A DNA stretch of 64,000 nucleotides, taken from assembly GCA_016703535.1 (NCBI GenBank), contig JADJBV010000001.1:1550001-1614000 (forward strand), written 5' to 3'. The position numbers and the translations under genes are program-made. This stretch comes from Deltaproteobacteria bacterium (lineage in GTDB: Bacteria > Myxococcota > Kuafuiibacteriia > Kuafuiibacteriales > Kuafuiibacteriaceae). The stretch's first letter is position 1. Each line of letters starts with the position of its first letter. Below, in pieces: positions 40,803 to 48,862 of this stretch. The notes beneath the pieces were generated by a model that made no database searches, had not been told where the DNA came from, and worked only from the letters and a program-made list of their open reading frames with translations.

Positions 40803-41390
40803 TCAGGGGTGGCGAAGAAAGTTTCTGAGCAAGGTCGGCCCCAACGGTGTGCCGATGCTCTCGGGATGGAACTGCACACCCCACATCGGCCATTCCCGGT
40901 GGGCGAGGCCCATGATCAGGCCACCTTCGGTGGTGGCCGTGACCCGCAGCGAAGGGGGCAGGGTGGCGGGATCCGCCAGCAAGGAGTGGTAGCGCATGGC
41001 CTCGAAGGGCTGGGGCAGCCCGGAATAAAGGCCGGTGCCGTCATGGGCGATCGGCGACGGCTTGCCGTGCCGGACCTCGGGGGCCCGGACGATCCGCCCC
41101 CCCAAGGCGTGGACCATCGCCTGGTGCCCGAGGCAGACCCCGAGGGTCGGGATCCGGGGGCCCAAAGCCAGGAGCACCTCGGTCGACACGCCCAGATCGG
41201 AGGGCCGCTCGGGGGTGCCCGGGCCCGGCGAGATCACCAGGTGGGTGGGGGACAGGGCTTGGATCCCCGCCACGTCGATCCGATCGTTCTCGATGACGGT
41301 CAGCCCCGCGCCCAAGGCCCAGAAGGCTTGGGCCAGGTTGTAGGTAAACGAGTCGTAGTTGTCGACGAGCACGACCGCCGGACGACCCAC
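40803..41390 (-). CDS. pabA: Glutamine amidotransferase subunit, PabA/TrpG type
   Basis: The 195-residue protein is a class I glutaminase with the N-terminal VLVDNYDSFTYNLAQ, oxyanion ISPGPGTPE, nucleophile Cys in GVCLGHQA and the His/Glu pair in GVQFHPESI. It provides ammonia for aminodeoxychorismate or anthranilate synthesis. No pabB, trpE or other tryptophan gene is near, so the folate and tryptophan roles cannot be separated. It is upstream of fur on the same strand and diverges from the pyruvate dehydrogenase E1 gene, 63 bases away. Confidence 0.9.
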   Translation of the reverse strand: MGRPAVVLVDNYDSFTYNLAQAFWALGAGLTVIENDRIDVAGIQALSPTHLVISPGPGTPERPSDLGVSTEVLLALGPRIPTLGVCLGHQAMVHALGGRIVRAPEVRHGKPSPIAHDGTGLYSGLPQPFEAMRYHSLLADPATLPPSLRVTATTEGGLIMGLAHREWPMWGVQFHPESIGTPLGPTLLRNFLRHP

Positions 41391-41453
41391 CCACCGTGCT
41401 TAGCCGGCAGGACGTGACAGGTAAAGGCCCCTTCGGTATGGCTGCCGCCATAT

Positions 41454-44186
41454 ATGCGGGACACCCAGGAAGTTGCTCTGATCGAGCGGATCGCGCGGCG
41501 CGCCTTCGTCTTTGCGACCAAGATGATCCACGAGGCCAACCATCGCGACGACGTGATGGAAGGCGACCCGAAGGTCGGGGGCCACCCAGCGGCCAACTCC
41601 TCCTGCGCCCACATCATGGCCGCCTTGCACCTGGGCGTGCGCCAGCCCCAAGACCTGATCGCGGTCAAGCCCCACGCTTCGCCCATCGATCACTCGCTGA
41701 ACTTCCTCTTGTCCTTCCTGCACGAGCCGAAGGGGCGGCGTTGGTTGTCCGAGGAGGAGATGAAGGCGGTGATGTTCCGCCTGCGCAAGTTCTCCGAACA
41801 CGGCGAGCCGGTGTTCCAGAGTTATCACGCCGAGGCGGATCCCGACGGCAACATCTACTTCCCCTCGGGGTCGGTGGGCATCCCGCCGGTGGTCTCGATC
41901 TACACCGCCTTGGCCTACCGCTACGCCGCCGATCACCACCTGGAAGTGCCCCAAGGCGCCCACTTTTGGTCGTTGATGGGCGACTCCGAGTTCCGGGAGG
42001 GCTCCTTGATGGAGGCCCAACCCGAGGCCGCTGAGCGGGAGCTGGGCAACGTCACCTGGATCGTCGACTACAACCGCCAAAACCTGGATGGCACCCGGAT
42101 CCCCAACATGCGGGGCCTCCGCGGCACCGACGCCTCCCGGATGGAGCGGGTGGCGGTCGCCAACGGCTGGGACGTCATCCAGTGTATGCACGGGCGCCGT
42201 CGCCAAGCCGCGTTCCAGAAGGAGGGCGGAGAGGCGCTCAAGAAGATCCTGGAGGAGGGCTTCTCGGACTTCGAGTTCCAGATGATGTTGCTCAAGCGCG
42301 ACGGCGCGGTGGTGCGGGAGCGGCTCTACGGCCTGGATCGTCGCGTCGAGCGCGCCTTGAAGGATCTCTCGGACGAGCAGGTCTACGCGGTGTTTTCGGA
42401 CCTGGGCGGCCACGACGTGGCGGTGATGCTCGACGCTCTCCGGCGCAGCAAACTCGATCCGATCGTGCCGACCTTGATCGTGGCCCACACCATCAAAGGT
42501 TGGGGCCTCGACAGTTACGCCGCGCCCGGCAACCACTCGGCGATGCCCGAGGCGGCCGAGGTCGACGCCCTCCTGGAGAGTGAAGGCCTCGACAAAGACG
42601 ATCCCTTCGGGCGCTTCGACCCCAACAGCCCCGAGGGGCAGTTCCTGCAAAAACGTGGCGAAGAGCTGCGGAGCGGTCAGGCGGCGATCTGGGAGCTGAA
42701 GGATCGGAACCTGGCCCGCTACGAAGCCGCTGGCGCCGCCGGGATCCCCGAGACCTTGGGCCTGAACCTGAAGTTTTTGCCGCTGGTCCACACCCAATAC
42801 GTCTGGGGCCAGTTGGCGGCGAAGGTCATCCGCATCGGCAACGCGTATAGCCAGGAGCGCACCGGCCAAGACCACGGCGAAAAGACCTTGGTCGGAGAAG
42901 AACGTCGTTGGGGCCCGGCCGCGGACATGGTGATGACCATGGCGCCCGACGTCGGCACCTCCACCAACATCAACCCGGCCATGGACGAAAAGATCTACGG
43001 GCCCGAGGACCAGAACTACGAAGAGAAGTTGGGCGTCCGGGATCGGCGGCGGCCCACCTTGGCCCCCCACGAGGCGGCCTGGACTCGGCACATTCGCTTC
43101 GAGATCGCCGAGGCCAACTGCATGAGTGCGGTGGGCGCCTTCGGCAAGATGCGAGAACACGTGGGCATCCCGTTTTTGCCGGTGATGACCATCTACGACT
43201 TCTTCATCAAGCGGGCCTTCGATCAGCTCTACTACAACCTGTATTGGGGCAGCTCCTTCATCTGCGTGGGCACACCCTCCGGGATCACGCTGGCGCCCGA
43301 GGGGGCCCAGCACTCCTGGAAGAGCGACATCGCCATGCCGAACATCCTGATCTGGGAGCCGTTTTTTGCCCTGGAGATCGACTGGATCTTGTCGGACGCC
43401 TTGCGTCGCCACTACCTGAACCAGAACCAGGGCCGCTCCGGCGTGATCATCCGGGCCGTGACCCGGGCCTTTCAGCAGTCGGAGATGTTGAAGCGCCTGC
43501 AGGGTGCCTTGCGATTTCAGGGGCGCAGCGAAGAAGAGATCTTGGAGGCCACTCGGCAAGACGCCTTGCGCGGCGCCTATTACCTGGTCGATTGGCGCGG
43601 CCACCCGGGTTACGAGCCGGGCGAAAACGTGGTGCACCTGTTTTCGATGGGGGCCATGGGATCGGAGGCCTTGGCGGCCGCCGATCGCCTCAAGGAGCAA
43701 GGCATCTACGCCAACGTCATCGTAGTGACCTCCGGTGATCTCTTGGTCGGCAACCTGGCCCACGAGGACGGCTACCGCCACTTGGTGGAGGGCCTGGGGA
43801 TCAACGGCGATCTCCACCTGGCGCCGGCCCCGGGCGGGGGCGGCAAGGTGATCGTCGATCAGGCGGACTTCGTCTTGGCTGCGGGGCGCCGCGTTCCGAT
43901 CGTCGCCTTGGTCGACGGTGAGCCGGGCATCCTGGACAACCTGGGCAGTGTGGTCGGAGTGAAGAGCCACACCTTGGGCGTTCGCAAGGCCAGCAAGTCG
44001 GGTCGCCCCAAGGACGTCTACGAGTACCACCACCTGGACGGCGCCAGCGTCGCCGAGGAGTGCTTGCGGATCTTGGCGGAGACGGCCCTCGAGGACGTGC
44101 GCCTCTCCCGGTCTTTGTTGGAGGGCCTGGCGCGTAGTGCACCCCAGGCCTCGACCCTCGAGGAGTTGTTGCCCAAAGGTCTGTGA
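41454..44186 (+). CDS. Pyruvate dehydrogenase E1-like protein, homodimeric (AceE/transketolase) type
   Basis: The 910-residue protein has the transketolase-fold layout of AceE. The thiamine diphosphate motif begins WSLMGDSEFREGS and ends WIVDYNRQNLDG; the substrate half has GGHPAANSSCAHIM early. The second pyrimidine-binding domain carries EIAEANCMSAVGAFG and SGITLAPEGAQHSW. E2 (lipoyl acyltransferase) and E3 genes are absent nearby, so the complete complex, if any, is encoded elsewhere. A relative acting on another 2-oxoacid is possible. No clear Shine-Dalgarno is visible; the start shares its context with a short palindrome. Its stop overlaps dtd by one base. Confidence 0.75.
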   Translation: MRDTQEVALIERIARRAFVFATKMIHEANHRDDVMEGDPKVGGHPAANSSCAHIMAALHLGVRQPQDLIAVKPHASPIDHSLNFLLSFLHEPKGRRWLSEEEMKAVMFRLRKFSEHGEPVFQSYHAEADPDGNIYFPSGSVGIPPVVSIYTALAYRYAADHHLEVPQGAHFWSLMGDSEFREGSLMEAQPEAAERELGNVTWIVDYNRQNLDGTRIPNMRGLRGTDASRMERVAVANGWDVIQCMHGRRRQAAFQKEGGEALKKILEEGFSDFEFQMMLLKRDGAVVRERLYGLDRRVERALKDLSDEQVYAVFSDLGGHDVAVMLDALRRSKLDPIVPTLIVAHTIKGWGLDSYAAPGNHSAMPEAAEVDALLESEGLDKDDPFGRFDPNSPEGQFLQKRGEELRSGQAAIWELKDRNLARYEAAGAAGIPETLGLNLKFLPLVHTQYVWGQLAAKVIRIGNAYSQERTGQDHGEKTLVGEERRWGPAADMVMTMAPDVGTSTNINPAMDEKIYGPEDQNYEEKLGVRDRRRPTLAPHEAAWTRHIRFEIAEANCMSAVGAFGKMREHVGIPFLPVMTIYDFFIKRAFDQLYYNLYWGSSFICVGTPSGITLAPEGAQHSWKSDIAMPNILIWEPFFALEIDWILSDALRRHYLNQNQGRSGVIIRAVTRAFQQSEMLKRLQGALRFQGRSEEEILEATRQDALRGAYYLVDWRGHPGYEPGENVVHLFSMGAMGSEALAAADRLKEQGIYANVIVVTSGDLLVGNLAHEDGYRHLVEGLGINGDLHLAPAPGGGGKVIVDQADFVLAAGRRVPIVALVDGEPGILDNLGSVVGVKSHTLGVRKASKSGRPKDVYEYHHLDGASVAEECLRILAETALEDVRLSRSLLEGLARSAPQASTLEELLPKGL

Positions 44187-44644
44187 TGCGGGTGTTGGTC
44201 CAGCGGGTCCGGCGGGCCCAGGTCACCGTCGAGGACAGGGTGACGGGCTCCATTGGCCCCGGCTTGTTGTTGTTGGTGGGCATCCGAGGTTCGGACACCG
44301 ACGCCGAGTTATCGTGGATGGCCAAGAAGGTGGTGGCGCTGCGGATCTTCGCCGACGAGGCGGGGAAGATGAACCGCTCGGTGAAGGATCAGGGCGGTGA
44401 GTGCCTGGTGGTCAGCCAGTTTACGCTCTACGGCGACGCGACCAAAGGCAACCGTCCCAGCTTCATCGACGCCGGTCTCCCAGCGATGGCCAAGGCCAGC
44501 TGTGAGCGGTTCGTTCAACTGCTGCAGACCGAGTTGGGGCGCCCGGTGCCCACCGGCGTGTTCGGGGCCGATATGCAAGTTGAGTTGCAGAACGACGGGC
44601 CGGTGACGATCTGGTTGGAGCGGGAGGCCGTGGCGAAGGTTTAG
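44186..44644 (+). CDS. dtd: D-aminoacyl-tRNA deacylase
   Basis: The 152-residue protein is DTD: MRVLVQRVRRAQVTVE start, VVALRIFAD, the catalytic-site SQFTLYGD, KGNRPSF and the cross-subunit NDGPVTIWLE with the Gly-cisPro dipeptide. It hydrolyses D-amino acids, and glycine from tRNA-Ala, to keep translation chirally correct. ATG 44186 shares its A with the E1 stop (TGATG). An in-frame GTG one codon upstream is a less likely start. Confidence 0.94.
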   Translation: MRVLVQRVRRAQVTVEDRVTGSIGPGLLLLVGIRGSDTDAELSWMAKKVVALRIFADEAGKMNRSVKDQGGECLVVSQFTLYGDATKGNRPSFIDAGLPAMAKASCERFVQLLQTELGRPVPTGVFGADMQVELQNDGPVTIWLEREAVAKV

Positions 44645-44667
44645 CCACCGAACTGCGGAACGGGCCC

Positions 44668-45087
44668 TTAAGTGGTGACGGGGAAGAGGCCAGCCCGGGC
44701 GATGATCAGGTCGCGGAGTTCTTCGCGGCCCCGGACGAATTTGTTGAGGACGAAGCCGCCGGCCTTGGTGGTGACGTAGTAGCCGCCCAAAGGGAGCTCC
44801 GAGTCCCGTACGTTTTCGATCTCTTCCCAAGGGAAGTGGATGAACTCGGAGACACCGCGGTAGGTGACGCCGTATTCGTCGACGACGTAGGCCATGCTCC
44901 AGTAGTAGGCGACGAAGCCGGAGAAGAAGAGGACGAAGAAGGCGATCGAGGCGAAGGCTTGGGGCGGGAGGCTCCCAAAGGCTGCGCCGGCGAGGCCAAC
45001 GCTCATCCACATCAAGAGGGCCAGGAGCACGGTCAAACGGATGCCCCAGTTGGCTCGGAACTCTTCGGCGGTCCTTAATCGACGCAT
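44668..45087 (-). CDS. Membrane protein with bacterial PH-like domain
   Basis: The 139-residue protein has two membrane helices, near residues 17-37 (LTVLLALLMWMSVGLAG) and 45-65 (FASIAFFVLFFSGFVAYYW), followed by a compact strand-rich domain with YVVDEYGVTYRG, FPWEEIENVRD and GGYYVTTKAGGFVLN. The pattern matches bPH/YdbT-like membrane proteins of unknown function. AGGAAGG precedes the ATG. It is flanked by genes on the opposite strand, so it forms its own unit. Confidence 0.7.
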   Translation of the reverse strand: MRRLRTAEEFRANWGIRLTVLLALLMWMSVGLAGAAFGSLPPQAFASIAFFVLFFSGFVAYYWSMAYVVDEYGVTYRGVSEFIHFPWEEIENVRDSELPLGGYYVTTKAGGFVLNKFVRGREELRDLIIARAGLFPVTT

Positions 45088-45172
45088 CCTTCCTCATTGT
45101 AGTCGTCGAGCACCGTCAAAGGTCAAACCACGGGGGTTGCCCAAAGGTGGAGGAGGGCGATACGCCGAGGGG

Positions 45173-46666
45173 GTGCGGCTCTCGACGCAGTGCGCCTTCA
45201 TTTGGGCCCTGGCCGCGTGGCCGGCCCTGGTCACCGCCCAAACCGGCGCCGATCCCGGCTTTGCGGAAGAAGACCAGGAGCTGCCCGAGGGTGATGCCCC
45301 GCCCGAAGGTGAGGAGTTCGAGGAGGCCCCGACTGAACCCGAGGCGCAGGAACCCGAGGTGACCGAACCCGAGGTGACCGAACCCGAGGTGCCAGAACCT
45401 GAGAGCGAACCCGAGGAGGCCGAAGCCGGGCCCGAACTCCAGTCTCCGCCAGAGCCCCCGCCGCCCCCGCCGTCTCCGCCGCCTCCGCCGCCTCCGCCCG
45501 TCGAGGTTCGGCCGCCGGCCCGGGTGGTGGCCGTGGTGGTCCCCAACGACGCCCGATCCCTGGGGTTTGTCGTGCCGCTCGGGGACCGGGCCGCGGCCCT
45601 CTTGGCGGCTCGGCGTGACCTCTTGTCCCGGGAACTCGAGGCCAGCCTGGAACCCGAGGCCGAGGCCCATCGAAAAGAGCGGATCCGAGCCGGCTTGGAC
45701 GGGGTCGAGGCCGGTCAAGGGGCGATCGAAGACCTGGACCTCGAGACCGCCGGCGCCACCTTGGAGGAGGCGGTCAACGCGCTGCTCGGCGAATATGCCC
45801 ACCTCGATCGGAGCGCCCGGGCGGTGTTGTCTCGGGGCATCTTCGCGTACGCGGCCTCCACGCTCTTCGAAGGCAACGGCGATCAAGCCGAAGACCTCTT
45901 CTTGGCGTTGGCTTTGCTCGATCCTCAGTTCGTTCCCCAGGACGGTCGGTTTCCGTCGAATGTGGTGGCCCGTTACGCGCAGGCCAAGGCGAACTTGGAC
46001 AGCCGTGGGACCGGCGCCCTCTCCATCAAGACCACCCCGCCCGGCGCCGCGGTCTACGTCGACGGCGCCTTTCGCGGCTACGCGCCCCTCGAGGTCGAGG
46101 GCCTGGCGGACGGATTCCACGCGGTCAGCGTCGACCGCCCCTTCGCCCGATCGATCGGGACCCTGGCGCCGGTGACCGCCGAGCGGATCTCCAACCTCGA
46201 GCTGGAGCTGCTCCCGACCCCGGGGGCCGAGCTGGAGGATCGGCTGGCGCCGGGCTTGGCCCAAGACCAGAGCCGGGCCTTGAACCTCGGGCGGGAGCTC
46301 GACGCCTCTCACCTCTTGATCCTCCGGCTCCACCAGCGCCTGTCGGGCCAGAGCGTGCAGGGCCTTTGGCTCGACGTGCCGGCGCAAAAACTCCTGGCCC
46401 GGATCCCGGAGCTGACGATCGGGACCGATCCCGAGCTGGCCGCTCAGCAGGTGGTGCAGGCCATCGAGCAGGCCGAGGCCCAGGCCCAGGTGGTCGCCGC
46501 TCCTCCTCCCACCCCGGTTGACCCCCAAGGTGGGGACCTGGGCGCTTGGGTTTGGGTGGCCGTGGGTGGAGCGGTGTTGGTGGCTGCGGCCGCCACGGTG
46601 GCGGTGGTGGCGGTGGCCCAAGGGGACGAGGGCGTTCCCCGGGGTACGGCGATCTTCGGCTTCTGA
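45173..46666 (+). CDS. Exported PEGA-domain protein with Pro-rich and PEVTE-repeat linker
   Basis: From a GTG start the 497-residue protein has a signal peptide (FIWALAAWPALVTAQ), an acidic tail with tandem EPEVT repeats, a long polyproline stretch near residues 95-115, a helical region, a PEGA segment near residues 280-320 (LSIKTTPPGAAVYVDGAF, then GFHAVSVDRP) and a C-terminal helix (WVWVAVGGAVLVAAAATVAVV). The Pro stretch could span peptidoglycan. It precedes moxR by 80 bases on the same strand. Function unknown. Confidence 0.68.
   Translation: MRLSTQCAFIWALAAWPALVTAQTGADPGFAEEDQELPEGDAPPEGEEFEEAPTEPEAQEPEVTEPEVTEPEVPEPESEPEEAEAGPELQSPPEPPPPPPSPPPPPPPPVEVRPPARVVAVVVPNDARSLGFVVPLGDRAAALLAARRDLLSRELEASLEPEAEAHRKERIRAGLDGVEAGQGAIEDLDLETAGATLEEAVNALLGEYAHLDRSARAVLSRGIFAYAASTLFEGNGDQAEDLFLALALLDPQFVPQDGRFPSNVVARYAQAKANLDSRGTGALSIKTTPPGAAVYVDGAFRGYAPLEVEGLADGFHAVSVDRPFARSIGTLAPVTAERISNLELELLPTPGAELEDRLAPGLAQDQSRALNLGRELDASHLLILRLHQRLSGQSVQGLWLDVPAQKLLARIPELTIGTDPELAAQQVVQAIEQAEAQAQVVAAPPPTPVDPQGGDLGAWVWVAVGGAVLVAAAATVAVVAVAQGDEGVPRGTAIFGF
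45350..45394 (+). repeat. Three tandem 15-base units encoding EPEVT/P
   Basis: GAACCCGAGGTGACC occurs twice in perfect tandem, followed by a copy ending in CCA. It lies in the acidic linker of the PEGA protein gene. Such units can change copy number without altering the frame. Confidence 0.75.
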
Positions 46667-46745
46667 GCGCCCGCGGAATGCCGACCTGGGTAACGGCGCA
46701 CCCAGGTCCCATGCCATCATCCGGGCCCAACTGGGGCGATCAACG

Positions 46746-47744
46746 ATGGAACGTCTTTCGCAATCGACCTCGACCGACATGAGCACCGCCCGCATGGAAG
46801 CCGACCCACTCCGCCCCTTGCCCCTCGAAACCGCGATCCGACGGATCGGCCAGGTGGTCCGCGGCAAAGACGAGGTGGTCCGCTTGGCCTTGGTCGGGTT
46901 CTTGGCCCGGGGCCACCTGCTGTTCGAGGACGTTCCCGGGGTGGGCAAGACCACCTTGGCCCGGGCGTTGGCCCGGGTGATCGGCGGGACCTTCCACCGC
47001 ATCCAGCTCACCGCTGACCTGTTGCCCGCCGACATCATCGGTGGACAGGTGCTGGATCGGGCCAGCGGGACCATCACCTTTCGCCAAGGGCCAATCTTCG
47101 CCAACGTGGTCTTGGCCGACGAACTCAACCGGGCCACACCTCGCACTCAAAGTGGCCTCCTGGAGGCGATGTCCGAACGATCGATCTCCGTCGACGGCAT
47201 CACCCATCGCTTGCCCGATCCCTTTTTGGTGATCGCGACCCAAAACCCGGTCGAACACCACGGCGTCTATCACCTCCCTCAGTCCCAGATGGACCGCTTC
47301 TTGTTGCGGACCGAACTCGGCTACCCGAACGACGACGTCGAGCGGGCCCTCTTGATGGGGCAAAGTGGCCAAAACGATCTCGCGCCCGAAGACCTGGAGC
47401 CGGCGTTCCAAGCGGAGACCATCCGGGCTCTGTTCGAGGCGGTCGACGGGGTCAGTCTTTCGGAGCCGGTCGCCGACTACCTGCAGCGGATCGTGCGCGC
47501 GACCCGGGACGCGGGGGAGTTGGAGAGCGGCGTCTCGACCCGAGGGGCCTTGGCTTATGCGAAGGCGGTCCGGGCGTGGGCCCTGGTCAGCGGCCGTCGC
47601 TTCGTGACCCCCGATGACGTCCAAGCCTTGGCGGTGCCGGTCTGTGCCCATCGGGTGGTGTTGCGTGGGCACGAGCGGGCCAGCCGCGCCGAAGCCGAAG
47701 GGGTGGTGCGCAGCCTGATCGCCAAAGTCCGGGTCCCGGTCTGA
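46746..47744 (+). CDS. MoxR-family AAA+ ATPase
   Basis: The 332-residue ATPase has Walker A in EDVPGVGKTT, Walker B in VVLADELNRA, the sensor/lid elements of the MoxR group (ATQNPVEHHGVYHLP, SQMDRFLLR) and the C-terminal lid domain. MoxR proteins are chaperone-like and act with the DUF58 and transglutaminase proteins encoded next. The ATG at 46746 was used; an ATG 11 codons later (MSTARMEADP) is possible. The DUF58 gene starts nine bases after its stop. Confidence 0.9.
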   Translation: MERLSQSTSTDMSTARMEADPLRPLPLETAIRRIGQVVRGKDEVVRLALVGFLARGHLLFEDVPGVGKTTLARALARVIGGTFHRIQLTADLLPADIIGGQVLDRASGTITFRQGPIFANVVLADELNRATPRTQSGLLEAMSERSISVDGITHRLPDPFLVIATQNPVEHHGVYHLPQSQMDRFLLRTELGYPNDDVERALLMGQSGQNDLAPEDLEPAFQAETIRALFEAVDGVSLSEPVADYLQRIVRATRDAGELESGVSTRGALAYAKAVRAWALVSGRRFVTPDDVQALAVPVCAHRVVLRGHERASRAEAEGVVRSLIAKVRVPV

Positions 47745-47752
47745 GGCCGGCC

Positions 47753-48862
47753 ATGGCGCTCCGGGATCGCCTCCCTCTGGCCCTGCAAAAACGTCTGGCC
47801 AATTTGCCTCGTCCCCGGCACCGGGCCTTGCCGACCCGAGCGGGGCTCTTTTTGTTGGGTTCGCCGATGGTCCTCGGGCTGGCGGCGGTCAGCTCGGCCA
47901 ACAACCTGCTGTTCATGATGTTGGGCGCGGTGTTGGCGACCATCGTCCTGTCGGGGATGATGTCCGAGGCCAACCTCCGCGGGTTGTCGGTGAAGGCCCG
48001 GCCCGCCGGCCCGATCTACGCGGCCGAGCCGGCGCCCATCGAGATCAGCGTCCACGCCGGGCCCGGGTGGCGTGGCCGACTGGGGCCAGCGGTGCGCCAC
48101 GTGTTGCGGTTTCGCGAGGTGACCCACAACCGCCTCATCCCTTGGCAGTCGACCGCCCCCTTTGCCCTCGACGTGGTCTTGCCGAGGATGGAGGGCGAAC
48201 AGGGCAAGGTGATCGGACGACGGACCTTCCCTCGGCGCGGCCTGGATCGGCTGTTGCCCGGTGAACTTTCTACTGAATATCCCTTCGGCCTGCTCCACAA
48301 AGTGGACGACGCCGAACCCGAACTTTCGGTGATGGTGCGCCCCAAGCGGATCCCGGTGCCGGCGGCCCTGGCGGAGCCGTCCGGGCGGGTCAGCGAAGGT
48401 GAACTTTCGGCGAGGCGGGGCGCGGGCCTCGAGCTCTACGGGCTGCGGGAGCGAGAAGATCGAGACGCGATCGAACGGATCCACGCGCTCCGCTCCTTGG
48501 CCTTGGGCAAGGAGGTGGTCCTCGAGACCTCGGGCGTCGAAAAACCTCGTGCTCTTTTGGGGATCGCCAACGGCCTTGGCGCCGACCCTGAGGCCTTTGA
48601 GCGGGCCCTGGAGCTCGCCCAAGCGATGATCATCGAGTGGGACCGGCGTGGCTTTGCGGTGGGGCTCTATACGCTCCGCTCCCGAATCGAACCCGGCGAA
48701 CTTTCCCTCGAGGGGATGCTGGACCGCCTGGCCACCTTGGCCTTGGAGCCGCCCGGTTCACCTTCGGAGCCGGGGGCCTTGTGGTTGGTTCCTTCCGGCG
48801 CGAACCCGCCCAGCGGCGCGACGGTGCGGGTCCAGCCCGACGGCCGATGGAGCCGCTCATGA
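47753..48862 (+). CDS. DUF58-family membrane protein
   Basis: The 369-residue protein has two adjacent helices near residues 28-70 (GLFLLGSPMVLGLAAV, NNLLFMMLGAVLATIVLSGM), an extracytoplasmic strand-rich domain (ARPAGPIYAAEPAPIEISV) and the DUF58 region with ELYGLREREDRDAIERIH, where family members have a conserved LREYxxGDxxRxI-like segment. It is the standard partner of MoxR and TgpA-like transglutaminases. Its stop overlaps the transglutaminase start (ATGA). Confidence 0.85.
   Translation: MALRDRLPLALQKRLANLPRPRHRALPTRAGLFLLGSPMVLGLAAVSSANNLLFMMLGAVLATIVLSGMMSEANLRGLSVKARPAGPIYAAEPAPIEISVHAGPGWRGRLGPAVRHVLRFREVTHNRLIPWQSTAPFALDVVLPRMEGEQGKVIGRRTFPRRGLDRLLPGELSTEYPFGLLHKVDDAEPELSVMVRPKRIPVPAALAEPSGRVSEGELSARRGAGLELYGLREREDRDAIERIHALRSLALGKEVVLETSGVEKPRALLGIANGLGADPEAFERALELAQAMIIEWDRRGFAVGLYTLRSRIEPGELSLEGMLDRLATLALEPPGSPSEPGALWLVPSGANPPSGATVRVQPDGRWSRS

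Noticed and set aside
41396..42034. Plus-strand ORF with an earlier start before the E1 gene
   Set aside because: It is in a different frame, becomes Arg/Gly-rich and duplicates the span of the E1 gene, which has clear thiamine-enzyme motifs.
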